Shown in pieces: positions 23,491-35,279 of a stretch of 64,000 nt of DNA (the stretch's first letter is position 1; every line of letters starts with the position of its first letter). The position numbers and the translations under genes were made by a program. This stretch comes from Chaenocephalus aceratus (taxonomy: Eukaryota > Chordata > Actinopteri > Perciformes > Channichthyidae), in NCBI GenBank assembly GCA_023974075.1, contig CM043789.1, positions 41,430,025 to 41,494,024 of the forward strand, given 5' to 3'. The notes under the pieces were generated by a model. The model saw nothing but the letters and a program-made list of their open reading frames with translations. It searched no databases and was not told the DNA's origin.

Positions 23491-24161
23491 TTGTTATCAT
23501 CATCCTGGTTATACTGTTCTCCTACTGAGTACTGATTATTTTTACTTAATTTGATGCCTCTTTTACATATTTTACTCCGCTACATTCATCTGATTTAAAA
23601 CAAAATGTACACATTCATATTTTCCGAGATGTTATATATGATGACTTGTTATCATGTAAAATGACTCTCAGTATCACATAAGTAACATTCATGCATCAGT
23701 TATAATACACCTGAACAAAAACTGCCCACATATTAATAACATTAACTTTGGTTTGTTATTTTCCTGTGTGTAAAAACAACCTGGCTTCAGTGCTGTATGT
23801 GGAATTCTGATGGGCCTTCACTTTGGATCACAGACTGAACCTTTAAATAAAGTTAAATTGTACCAGGAGCAGCCATTATCACCTCTGCAGTGATATCAGA
23901 GGAAGGCAGGATCACATGATTACAGTGGACATGTTGTTGTAGCTGGCAGATGCTCCACCTCGTGTGCTCTCAGGAACACTCGAACACACAACAACAGGAA
24001 CTGGGAACTACTGCTGTTAAGATGAGGCATTTGATATAAAGAAAAGAAACATCAATAAATGTTTCTCACAGCAGTGAATCCCTGCAGTCTGATAGGCTGC
24101 GCAGTAGTGCAGCCTAGTGGTCACCCTACGCTCTGTCTTCATACAGCATTAGCAGTATTGG

Positions 24162-24162
<1 letters not shown>

Positions 24163-24219
<57 letters not shown>

Positions 24220-24889
24220 TCTAGCATTACTATACTTGTGGGGACCTAAATCTGTTTACATAGTCACGTGTGGGGACTGGCTTCCCTTATGGGGACAAAT
24301 TGGAGGTCCCCATGAGGGGTATCATATGTGGTCCTGGATCATAGGTCCTGGATGGATATCCTCGTGGATTCATCTTCCTATTATACACACATGCATTTCC
24401 AAACATCTGGACTACCTATGTTGCAAATGTATTATCTTTTCAATTTACACACGGCATCTATTGCACGTCTGTCCGTCCTGGAGAGGGATCCCTCCTCTGC
24501 TGCTCTCCCTGAGGTTTCTCCCATGTTCCCTTAAAACTGGGTTTTCTTTGGAAGTTTTTCCTTGTACGATGTGAGGGTCTAAGGACAGAGGGTCTAAGGA
24601 CAGAGGGTCTAAGGACAGAGGGTGTCGTATTGTCATACTGATATTCTGTACACACTGTGAAGACCACTGAGACAAATGTAACATTTGTGATATTGGGCTA
24701 TATAAATAAACATTGATTGATTGATTGATATCATTAATTTTAGGGTGAAGACTTGGTTAGGTTTAGGGTAAGGGTAAGGGTTAGGTTGGGGTTAGGGTTA
24801 GGCATGTGTTGGTTATGGTTAAGGTTAGGATAAGTCTCCAGGAAATGCATGTAAGTCAATGTAATGTCCCCTGAAGTGATGTATACATG

Positions 24890-24930
<41 letters not shown>

Positions 24931-24953
24931 TGTGTGTGTGTGTGTGTGTGTGT
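24163..24953 (+). repeat. Composite TG/telomere-like repeat, copy B, interrupted by a LINE
   Basis: (TG)n at 24163-24218, then TCTAGCATTACTATACTTGT and the GGGGAC-rich hairpin up to about 24326. After a LINE insertion the core resumes at about 24728 (TTAGGGTGAAGACTTGGTTA), followed by degenerate GGGTTA units, GTTGGTTATGGTTAAGGTTA, GTATACATGGTATG and (TG)n to 24953. Orientation is opposite to copy A. Confidence 0.88.
24327..24727 (+). mobile_element. LINE 3' end with 15-bp minisatellite (copy V1, 3 units)
   Basis: Carries the same 3' region as the elements at about 31865-32821 and 57313-58200. Blocks are CCTGGATGGATATCCTCGTG, then GGAGAGGGATCCCTCCTCTG and GAGGTTTCTCCCATGTTCCC. Three TCTAAGGACAGAGGG units lie at 24578-24622, followed by GATATTGGGCTATATAAATA and an (ATTG)n tail. 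It sits inside composite copy B with a short ATCAT repeat at both junctions. Confidence 0.8.
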
Positions 24954-26167
24954 TTCCTCTCCTACTTTCCAGACCTCAATCTGTTCTTCTCTGCTCATCA
25001 CATCAAGTAGGTCTACATTTAGGGGAATTTGCTTTGGAAAATGTCTAAAAGATACGATCTGTAAAGTTTGAGGTAGCTCATCCTGTCCTTTTAGTCAGCC
25101 GCTGGAAGAATTAAACACTTGCGTCGTGAAAATATCAGAGTGAAAGATGCTCTCCGTATATCAACAATAGACATATACATCGATTCTGACAATCACTTTT
25201 AAATAAGGTTAATGATAAGCGGTGGAATAGGTATTAACATCTTAATAAACCAATACAGCAATGTCACTATTTTCCTTTTTATGCACAATTAGAAATACAC
25301 ATCATACGACAGAGCAATCTTTTTAATTGACCCAGTCCAATAGCTTATTATCTTGAAATATTACGATGTTTAGGTCAACAAATAACAAATAAAGACATTT
25401 CACCCCAATAATTGTATTCTGGTAATATAGGCTTTGAATTCTCTGAATGAAGCAAGACAGGGATTATCACATCAAGAGGAAGATAAAAAGGTTACAACTT
25501 TAATGTATAACCAAGATACTTTAGGATGCTTTAATTTCAACAAGTCCTCCAACTAATACGACCAAATAGGTCGATTGTTCCGACCCATAATACGACCCAC
25601 AGGAGCGTTTTAAATCAACGGTAGCGTCAGCGGTGCAGGGATGATGACGTGTTCGGCGTAATGACGTACAACGGCCTGGACAAACTTCTGTAGTCCTATT
25701 CAGCCACTTGTTAACAACCATCGTTTTTCAGACACGTACACTCTTCAGAAATCACCAGTGGGCTCGCTGCAAACGACCCTCCGGAGCGTTTGCAATCACC
25801 GGGAGCATGCTGTTTCTTACACGACACTAGGGGTGCTACACTTTAAAACGCAGCTCTGGGTTGTATAAGGACAGGCTGTTTAATTATAAAAGAATATAAG
25901 CTTTTAATAGTTCACCACAAAGTAGTTACATTATCTTTTAATGAGGAAAAACTTCTTCAACTGGTTCCTTAAAACAAATCAGAGTATTCGCAGCCGTCAC
26001 GAGGTAATGAACAGCACTGTGGAAATAGTGAAAGAAAAACACACTTAGAAAAGGTTTTTATTGAAGATCTGACTCTCAAATTGAGTCTGCTCATTTCCCG
26101 GAAAAAGAGGAACGTGGGAAAAAAGTGGGTGCCCGAGTGTGTCTCTGCCCTTGATCATTCACAAATG

Positions 26168-26168
<1 letters not shown>
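24954..26168. other. Intergenic, nothing recognised
   Basis: AT-rich DNA with no supported gene. A short open frame at 25521-25721 has no recognisable domain. Confidence 0.5.
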
Positions 26169-26213
<45 letters not shown>

Positions 26214-26233
26214 TGTGTGTGTGTGTATGTGGT
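26169..26233. repeat. (TG)n microsatellite
   Basis: TG repeats with TA interruptions. Confidence 0.95.
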
Positions 26234-26493
26234 TTGGCAAAGGGCTAGACATTAGGAATCTAAACACATTAACCACGCTTGACCTTCATAACTGTACTAT
26301 GAATTGCCCATGTTGCTCTCCTCTCCTTTATCCTTTAAGATGTTTCACCCCTGTCTGAACTCTCACTTAAAGTAATACAAATCTTTCTCCGCTCGAACTG
26401 AAGAACATCTTTCTCGTCTGAAATCATTTTAACACGGTTAAGATGTCGAGAGGAGATGGTTGTGTTGAGATGAAGCGACAAAAGGGGACATTC

Positions 26494-26907
26494 AAAGCGG
26501 ACCTATTATGCTTTTTGGGGGTGTCTCTTTCCTGTCGTGTGTTGTATACATGTGTGTGCATGTAAAGGGGTCACAAAGGCTGAAGTCCCCCCACCCTCCC
26601 TTCCTGAAAGGCCTCCATTGAACTTACTTCCGGAACACTCGCCCTTCTATTGGCTAGCGCTCCAACACATTGTACGTGATAGGCTAAGGGGCGGGACATC
26701 TCTAAGCGGTTGACCAATCACAACAGAGCCGTCCAGCTAACCAATCAGAGCAGACTGGGCTCTGGTTTCAGACAGAGGGTGAATATAGGTGCTGCAGCAT
26801 AGGCAGTATGAGACTAATAAAGAGCTTTTTGAACATTAAAGCATGGAGACATGTAGAGACACTACATAATGATATTCACCCTGAAAGGGGCATTATAGGG
26901 CCCCTTT
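26494..26907. mobile_element. Non-autonomous inverted-repeat element, copy 1
   Basis: The ends are AAAGCGGACCTATTATGC and, inverted, AAAGGGGCCCTATAATGC. The interior contains CTATTGGCTAGCGCTCCAAC and AACCAATCAGAGCAGACTGG, shared with the copy split across 28545-29365; a third, partial copy at about 52272-52450 matches only the left part. About 414 bp, with no ORF. This layout is common in teleost genomes, but I cannot assign a family name. Confidence 0.75.
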
Positions 26908-26949
26908 AAAACACATCTCGAGAGTGTGACAAATAGACAGGCGGAGGGA

Positions 26950-26950
<1 letters not shown>

Positions 26951-27021
<71 letters not shown>
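26951..27021. repeat. (CA)n microsatellite
   Basis: CA repeats with one CCA phase break. Confidence 0.95.
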
Positions 27022-27025
<4 letters not shown>

Positions 27026-27619
27026 CTGAGCCATATTGAGGCTGAGTGCCTAGGAGCTGCTTCAGGCTGAAGAGGGCACTGTTCGTCTTCCTACCGCAGC
27101 TCACCGAGTACATTAGAGCTGTTAACCAAAAAAAAAGGAAAAGCTCATATCCATAATTACTTTCAGTGATGTATAGTGAATCCAGAAAGCTTTATGCACA
27201 TTAATATTGGGTGTTAATAGGTTCTGAAAAAAGGTATGAATTTACAAAGATTAGTTCAGGTCTTATAAATATAAATAAATGTGCTTTGATAAAAATAGAA
27301 AGGATTTGGACGCTGGAGATTTTCTGCTGGGCAAGACATATTTGTGTTGTGTGTGTGTGTGTGTGGGCATTGTTAGGTCCCATTGCGAGGTAACCGGTGA
27401 CTCTATTGCACATAATATCTGTTTTCCCACTCACTACACAACCATCAAAAGTACTTTCACTTACTTACGTTCACTAATTCGATGCTTTAACTTGTAAGCA
27501 AACGTTAGTTCACTTAATCAGTTAACAAAGCCATATCCCAAGGATTAAGATATATTATCTTGTTTTTTCTGTGCCAGAGATTTAAGAGAAAATGTCAATG
27601 AGCCATGCTGTTGCTTCGG

Positions 27620-27861
27620 CTGTGTGACCTAGCATTATTATCCTTGTGTGGACCTAAATCTGTTTACACAGTCACGTCTGGGGACTCGTTAATTTTTGGG
27701 TGTGACTTGGTTAGTGTTAGGGTAAGGGTTAGGGTTAGGGTTAGGGTAAGGGTTAGGGTAAGGGTTAGGGTTAGGCGTGTGTTGGTTATGGTTAAGGTTA
27801 GGATAAGTCTCCAGGGAATGCATGTAAGTCCATGTAATGTCCCTGAAGTGATGTATACATG

Positions 27862-27900
<39 letters not shown>
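27620..27900 (+). repeat. Composite TG/telomere-like repeat, copy C (internally deleted)
   Basis: Begins CTAGCATTATTATCCTTGTG and has the TGTTTACACAGTCACGTCTG block. The hairpin and GAAGAC blocks are missing or collapsed. About 60 bp of GGGTTA/GGGTAA units follow, then GTTGGTTATGGTTAAGGTTA, GTATACATGGTATG and (TG)n. The left TG tract is absent. Confidence 0.85.
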
Positions 27901-27903
<3 letters not shown>

Positions 27904-28544
27904 ATATAAGGATCCCATGAAAGTATTCAATTGTGTGAAAGATTGTCAGTTCTTGTCCTTGTCTTTCAATGTTTGTGAAAATTGGAAGGTATTTGTGTGG
28001 TGTTTTTGAATGTATTGTATATTATATAAAACACGTATTATATATTATTTATGTATCAGCCGGGGTGCATGTCTTGATATTAGTTTGTTTTCCGTGCTTC
28101 TCTTCTCTGCATTACTTCACTCCATCTGCTAACAATATGGCTCAAAGGCTCATAATCACCTATTGATTCGTCATCATCATTAACCACAGTTCATATTGTG
28201 TGTGTGTGTGTGTGTGAAGTCTCATCTGAATGAAAGGCTGAGGCGAAGCTTGAACGGGATGATCACACCCTGCCTGTGATCCGAACCAGGTCAGAGGAAT
28301 CGATTGGCTTTGATCGGAGACTTGCTCGAGAAACAACTATTCCACAGGCGCTGCGGCGGAGCGGTCAGTCTGGAGCTTCTGTCTGGGAACGGTGACACAA
28401 CAAAAGGTTGTCCTTTCATGGAGCCTTCTGGTTTATATTCTACTGTTTTGTGTCCACATCGTTGGACGAGGTTAAACAAACCATGAAGTATCGTGGTCTT
28501 CCCCTAATTAAAAGGTAGTGGTTCGATTGAGGTCAACTTGTTAA

Positions 28545-29365
28545 AGAAGCCCTATTAAGCGCATTTCCTTTAGTGTAAGTCCAATGGAAACAGCTCCATT
28601 GGACTCCTTTCTTTACATCCAGAACATAATGACATCACTATGTAGCACTTGCGCTTCTATTTGCTAGCGCTCCAACACATTGTAAGTGATAGGCTAAGGG
28701 GCGGGACATCTCAAAGAGGTTGACCAATCACAACAGAGCCGGCCAGCTAACCAATCAGTGTCACAATCTTATGAAGGACCCAAATGCAGCACTCGAGAAA
28801 CCACGGAGTATTGGTAATGTACTTTATTGGTAATAATACCAGAGCAGAGGAATACCGGATGATGTACAGGCAACCGAACCGGAGGACAGCGGGCAGAAGG
28901 TGAGTCAGGGCCGGGCAGAGGGTCAGGGAGCAGGCGAGGCGGTCAGCGTAGGTACAGGCAGGGTCAGACAGCAGGCGAGGCAGGATAGTCCAAGGACAGG
29001 CAGGATCAGGGATCAGGCAGAGCAGGCAGGGTCGGAACCGGGTAGGCAATCTGGTAACAGACGCGTGAAAGACTAGCATGAAGACAAAGTACGATCTGGC
29101 AACGGGTGTGTGTCTGGTGAGGTTTAAATACTGGCAGTGAAGCTAATGAGTGCAGAAGAGAAAGAGAGTGAGCAACAACGTGGGTGTGGTTAACAGGTGA
29201 GACAGGTGAATGGAAAACTACGGGTGAAAGATGGAGCAGACTGTGACAATCAGAGCAGACTGGGCTCTGGTTTCAGACAGAGGGTGAAAAGAGGGTTTTT
29301 TCATACTGTATGAGAACAATAAAGAGCTTTTTGAACATTAAAGCATGGAGAAATGTCAGACACTG
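28545..29365. mobile_element. Non-autonomous element, copy 2, split by an LTR-like insertion
   Basis: The left part (28545-28758) and right part (29249-29365) together are collinear with 26494-26880, including TTTGCTAGCGCTCCAACACA and GCAGACTGGGCTCTGG. The right terminus is degraded. Confidence 0.75.
28759..29248. mobile_element. Solo-LTR-like element (TG...CA ends, 5-bp duplication)
   Basis: A 490-bp insertion beginning TGTCACA and ending TGTGACA, flanked by ATCAG on both sides (28754-28758 and 29249-29253). It interrupts an identifiable older repeat, so its limits are certain. TG...CA ends and a 5-bp duplication fit a solo LTR. The 7-bp inverted terminus could also fit a small DNA element. 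The interior has GGCAGG/CAGGCGAGGC tandem-like blocks and no supported ORF. Confidence 0.75.
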
Positions 29366-30565
29366 AATACTGATCTGAACCTCAACATGAGCAGAATGTG
29401 GCCTCTTCAAGCGTCCTTGCATTGTGTCTATCCTTTGTATTTGCCAGTCAGAAATGTGCAATTCATAGGGACTTCAGAAAATACTACAGAAATCGTTAGC
29501 TGTAATAAATGATCCGTGAAAGCAGCAACGAAACAGACAGAATGTTTATTGAATCAAATAGATTATTATGTCAATACATTTAATATCAAACCAATAAAGT
29601 GTTCTGCATCCAGACTGACACACTTGTAGTTGCTGAGCAGCGTCAGAATGAAATGAAATATGAAAGCACCTCGTTATCCGCAGCTCCACTCAGTCCAACC
29701 CAGAGGAGAGTAGAATAATGAAGTCCTTCAAACTTCCGCGCGCCTCACAATCCAAACAGGGATGTGTCGCTGCTGCTCGCGGCTGTGTTGCCTTGGGCAG
29801 CAAACCAAATACAGCACACCTCTCTGCAGCTGTTCTCTCGTCTCGCTGATCTTTGAAGTGTTACCATGGAGAGACGCTGGCACTGAAAATGTTTTCCGTT
29901 TACTTCTCATCATTTTCCTGTTTTTACTCTGATCTAATTTCATGTTTACTCATTAAGGCTGAGCACTGCCTATACCCTGCTACTCTGCACCTTTCCAATC
30001 AGAATTGCCGGAGGATTTGGAAATAATTATCGTATCGTGTGTCATGCAGGACCGCAGACGAGGCGTTACTCTATTCTACCTAAAACACGGATTGAAGTAA
30101 AGCAATGTGTAAAGCAATGTGTAAAGCATGAACAGATACCTGCTGCTCATGGTGCGAGGCCGGCTGAGCTCAGGTTTGCTCTTCATTCCTTCCGTAAGTT
30201 TGTCGTAGCTTTCGAGCAGAATCAGAGGACTCCATCATTATATTAAGTGCACACAAGTGATTACATCCATCCGCAATCACCAGAATCAAACCCTGGCACG
30301 CGTTCATTCGCAGATGCACGCAAACACACAGAAATAAAAACCCAGAATAAGTCAGAGATCCAGTTCGAAAAGTGTGGTTGGGAGATCTCCGCAGCTGCAC
30401 GGCCAGCAGCTGACAGCTGGAGTTTTAGTGTGTGTGATAGAGAATGTTTGTCAGTGTGTGTAAGCCGTGAGTGATTATCATTGTTGTTGTATCAGTTTAT
30501 CACACCACGGGAGAACCGTTACACTCACCTGGCCATGTTTTCCCTGGAAGCAGCATCCCGCCCGC
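29366..30565. other. Intergenic, nothing recognised
   Basis: No gene or transposon is recognised. Open frames of 60-75 residues here have no known domain. Confidence 0.5.
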
Positions 30566-30570
30566 GCGCG

Positions 30571-30655
<85 letters not shown>

Positions 30656-30658
30656 CAA
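30566..30658. repeat. (CA)n microsatellite
   Basis: A CG-rich start followed by CA repeats with one CCA break. Confidence 0.95.
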
Positions 30659-31680
<1,022 letters not shown>

Positions 31681-31864
31681 GCAGATCAGAATAATAATAA
31701 TAATACATTTAATTTATAAAGCACACTTTAAAAACAATGTCATCTCAAGGTGTTTCACAATGCTATAAGGAGAAAATAAAACAAATGTAATAAGAAGTTA
31801 TCTAAGGAGGACCCAGCTAGAAATGTTTGGTTCTTAAATCATTCTGAGAATTTTACCTTTCTGT

Positions 31865-32821
31865 TCTAGGAATCAAATCAAATCAAGTTTTATTTATATA
31901 GCACATTTATAAACGATTTTTGGTCGAACCAAAGTGCTGTACATAAAATAAAAATAGCCTACAGTAGAGACACTTTACAGCAAATACAACAGCACAGATT
32001 GTTCAGAATATCAGTATGAGAAAAACGACACACTCTATCCTTAGACCCTCTGTCCTTAGACCCTCTGTCCTCAGACCCTCTGTCCTCAGACCCTCTGTCC
32101 TTAGACCCTCTGTCCTTAGACCCTCTATCCTTAGACCCTGTGTCTTTAGACCCTCTGTCCTTAGACCCTCTGTCCTTAGACCCTGTGTCCTTAGACCCTC
32201 TGTCCTTAGACCCTCACATCGTACAAGGAAACACTTCCAGAGAAAACCCACAGTTTAAAGGGAACATGGGAGAAACCTCAGGGAGAGCAACAGAGGAGGG
32301 ATCCCTCTCCCAGGACGGACAGACGTGCAATAGATGACGTGTGTAAATCCAAGAGATAATACATTTTACAGCATGTAGACCGAATGTTAGGAAATGCATG
32401 TGTCTGTAATGAGAAGATGAATCCACGAGGATGTCAGCTACAGTCCTGTGGAAGCCATCAGGGAAGCAGCATGACGAGACCCAAGGCAGGACCGCAGAGA
32501 CGGGTTCAGCCACGACCCGAAGTCCACGACTTAATCCAGAACTCAGGATAGAGGATCCAAGACACAGAACCACAGCAAGAGGATCAGCCTCGACTCCGGA
32601 TCCCGGCGTAGATATAGATACAAAACAAGAACAAAGATGTGGCTGGGTTGATCAGAACAAGAAAATACATGGACACAGACAGAGAGGGAAAAGGTCATTG
32701 GATAAAAGTTATTCTTGATAACCCTCTAGAAAGATCTCATGAACTTCCCCACTCAATGTATCAAGACCCGAGCAGTTCTATTAGATATAGGATAAGAAAC
32801 AGAGATAGGGAGCACAACAAC
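31865..32821 (-). mobile_element. LINE 3' end with 15-bp minisatellite (copy V2, 12 units)
   Basis: Read on the + strand this is the reverse complement of the LINE 3' region. It begins with a TTTATTTATATAGCAC tail block, then 12 units of the CCCTCTGTCCTTAGA type (32033-32210), then CATCGTACAAGGAAACACTT, a GGATCCCTCTCCCAGGACGG block and CACGAGGATG. It is collinear with the copies at 24327-24727 (inverted) and 57313-58200. The right part continues to the 121-bp duplicated segment (32701-32821). Confidence 0.8.
32701..32821. repeat. Direct repeat, left copy (121 bp)
   Basis: About 97% identical to 33340-33459 (three substitutions and one indel). The two copies flank the Tc1/LINE chimeric insert, so they behave like an unusually long target-site duplication. 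Confidence 0.9.
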
Positions 32822-32825
32822 ATCT

Positions 32826-33083
32826 GTAAGTCTTCACAAGGTTCTCACACACCGTTGCTGGTACTTTGGCCCATTCCTCCATGCAGATCTCCTCTAGAGC
32901 AGTGATGTTTTGGGGCTATCGCTGGGCAACACGGTCTTTCAACTCCCTCCAAAGATTTTCTATGGGGTTGAGATCTGGAGACTGGCTAGGCCACTCCAGG
33001 ACCTTGAAATGCTTCTTATGAAGCCACTCCTTCGTTGCCCGGGCGGTGTGTTTGGGATCATTGTCATGCTGAAAGCCCGGCGC
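32826..33083 (-). pseudogene. Tc1-type transposase fragment (C-terminal part)
   Basis: The minus strand encodes a Tc1/mariner DDE transposase C-terminus. [15 protein letters not shown], then [13 protein letters not shown], carry the last D and E of a DD34E triad at the proper spacing. An in-frame TAG follows VAQR at about 32916-32918, after which the same frame continues with [10 protein letters not shown], so the gene is broken. The N-terminal domain, the first catalytic D and the terminal inverted repeats are absent. It joins LINE 3' sequence at about 33083. Confidence 0.9.
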
Positions 33084-33339
33084 AGACTGAAAACTCATCT
33101 CTTTCGACTCCACCTCGAGCAATAGAATTACTAACAAAGAACTGCTAACAAAGCACTTATATACTAATAAAGGACTGGCTTATCTAAAGCCAGTTGAGTA
33201 GCACTTGAAATGCTTGGCTCTATGAAACCTGATGTACTTATATGATTCTTTTTTCTTCAAGATTGTGTCTTCCTGGTCGAATACACTTATTGTAAGTCGC
33301 TTTGGATAAAAGCGTCAGCTAAATGTAATGTAATGTAAT
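33084..33339 (+). mobile_element. L2-clade LINE 3' end with (TGTAA)-type tail
   Basis: Begins with the end of a LINE ORF2 ([14 protein letters not shown] then stop). It ends in TAAGTCGCTTTGGATAAAAG, CGTCAGCTAAATG and TAATG repeats, the 3' tail typical of UnaL2-like LINEs and the SINEs that borrow it. It is fused at its 5' side to antisense Tc1 sequence. Confidence 0.85.
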
Positions 33340-33459
33340 GATAAAAGTTATTCTTGATAACCCTCTAGAAAGATCTCATGAACTTCCCCACTCAATCTAT
33401 CAAGACCCGAGCACTTCTATTAGATATAGATAAGAAACAGAGAGAGGGAGCACAACAAC
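33340..33459. repeat. Direct repeat, right copy (120 bp)
   Basis: The partner of 32701-32821. It starts immediately after the LINE tail. Confidence 0.9.
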
Positions 33460-34418
33460 CTATCTCTTCTTCAGATGCACTCCCCCGCTTATCTGAATGT
33501 TTTTAGCGGGAAGTTTTATTTTGGTTCCCAGAATGTTCTTCCGAAAGGTAAGATAACGTTCTCTAAAAACATTCTTAAAATATTTGGTGATAACTTTCTT
33601 AAGATGTTTTTGATAATATTGTTCGAACATTATGCTATTCACATTATTACCTCAACAACGTGAAATAATAAACATCCTAAAAAGGTTCTTTGAGCATCAG
33701 ATTAAAATGTGTATTTAAAGCATTATTAGAACCTGAAGGTAACGTTAGCCAAAGGTGTGAGAGCGTTCCCCGCTAGCTGGGCATATTGAATAACATATGG
33801 TAATAAAAATAGTTTTATCCCCATGAGAAAAAAGCAGTCCATCATCAAAACATGTCGTTCTGCTTTGAACCAGAATGGTCTTGTAATGTAAGGCTGGAAG
33901 AGAATAAATGCCAAATATGAGTATTTTTTTAGATCTGACCAAAATTATTAAAAACAATTCTGAGAAAAAAGTTATAAATCTGAGAAAAAAAGTCAAAATG
34001 ATTCTTATTAAAAAGTATTGTGTACAGATCTCAGGTCCTAATCCTCCTCTGTAAGAAAGGAAACACTTGCTATTTTTTATTTTATCCTTTATTTATGATT
34101 CATGATTATGAAGACTGTTTAATTTTCACTAATTATGAGTCACTAAAAACAGGTGTTTCCTATCTGATGCAAACATCTGAAAGTTAAAGGTACAGTGATT
34201 GTGGTCTGTTTAGGCACCAGGAGTTATGTACGATGATAATGAGGATAATATCAGGAATCCCAGTTATTTTGGTCAGGATAATCAGATATGAAATGTGTGA
34301 AAATTGTCCCATGACTAATCCCACTATATGTATTGTTGGGGAATACTTTGCTTAGGTATTCAACCTTCGACACAGTTCGTAATTTCCTCCTCTCACCGTC
34401 CCCTTTCCCATGGCATAG
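33460..34418. other. Intergenic, degenerate
   Basis: No gene. 33500-33780 has diverged repeats around AGAATGTTCTT/AACGTTC. A TCTGAGAAAAAAGT motif occurs twice near 33960-33990. Confidence 0.5.
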
Positions 34419-34426
34419 GTCTACGG

Positions 34427-35271
34427 CAGGGATGGGCAACTTGGATGGTGGTGGGGGCCACATAACTGGCCACCAGGGGGCCGCAGATTCATTTGGAACA
34501 CAGACACACACAAATTCCATGTATTGTATGTTATTATACTAAGTCTGACATCTTCATTGACCTTTTACAATCTTTCAGGGAGCATCCTCTGATAAGCTCA
34601 CTAAACAAATATCAGTTCACAGAAATGTTATTTAATTTGTACAAGTGGCATGTTTGTAATGAACAGGTTACAGTGGAATAAAACTATTTTAAACTATTGG
34701 AAAGCACGGAAAATGTGTGTGCATTGAGATTAACCATTAAGATGACATACACATGAAGTCATGGACACTACCCAGACATGAACCTAAGACACTTGTAGCC
34801 TTTCTCTGCTGACGCACAATAAGGGGAATGTCAACACAGACACCTGTCAGCCCGCACTCTGCTGTTCCTCAGCGCCGCCCCCCCTCCCTCCCGCTGACAT
34901 TATTAATGAAAAGCGTATAGTAATCATAGATCACACGGCAGGGTCCGTGACAGTTTGTTTTCATCTGATTTCAAATAAACAAAGTCTTGGTTTTTAGAAT
35001 ATTAAACTTGTTTCGCCAACTTCATGTGATAAATGCAACCTTTAAGCTTTTAAAGGCTTAATTACAAGCGGCAACTTAACGTCACAGCAGGCTGCCGAAC
35101 AAAATCATGTACGCAGCTCGCGACGTAACTAGGAGTCTAGTGGACGGTATCTGTACTACAAGTAAAAAATAATATTGATTTTTTGTATTAATTACATTGT
35201 TTATAAATTAATCTGAGGGCCGCAAAAAGAGGAGGTGGATTTAAGTTGCATTTATCATTTGCCCATCCCTG
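34427..35271. mobile_element. hAT-type non-autonomous element, 8-bp TSD GTCTACGG
   Basis: An 845-bp element. The ends are CAGGGATGGGCAACTT and, inverted, CAGGGATGGGCAAATG, with perfect 8-bp duplications at 34419-34426 and 35272-35279. Sub-terminal GGGGGCCACATAACTGG and GAGGGCCGC blocks are present. There is no transposase ORF. The intact duplication suggests a fairly recent insertion. Confidence 0.93.
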
Positions 35272-35279
35272 GTCTACGG

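Noticed and set aside
24059..24574. 171-aa frame, with similar frames at 32214-32573 and 57628-58002
   Set aside because: The similarity comes from the shared LINE 3' region. The frames differ in start and end and overlap the minisatellite and tail, so they are not a conserved protein.
28747..29079. 110-aa minus-strand frame
   Set aside because: It lies within the solo-LTR-like insertion, with no known domain and repetitive composition.
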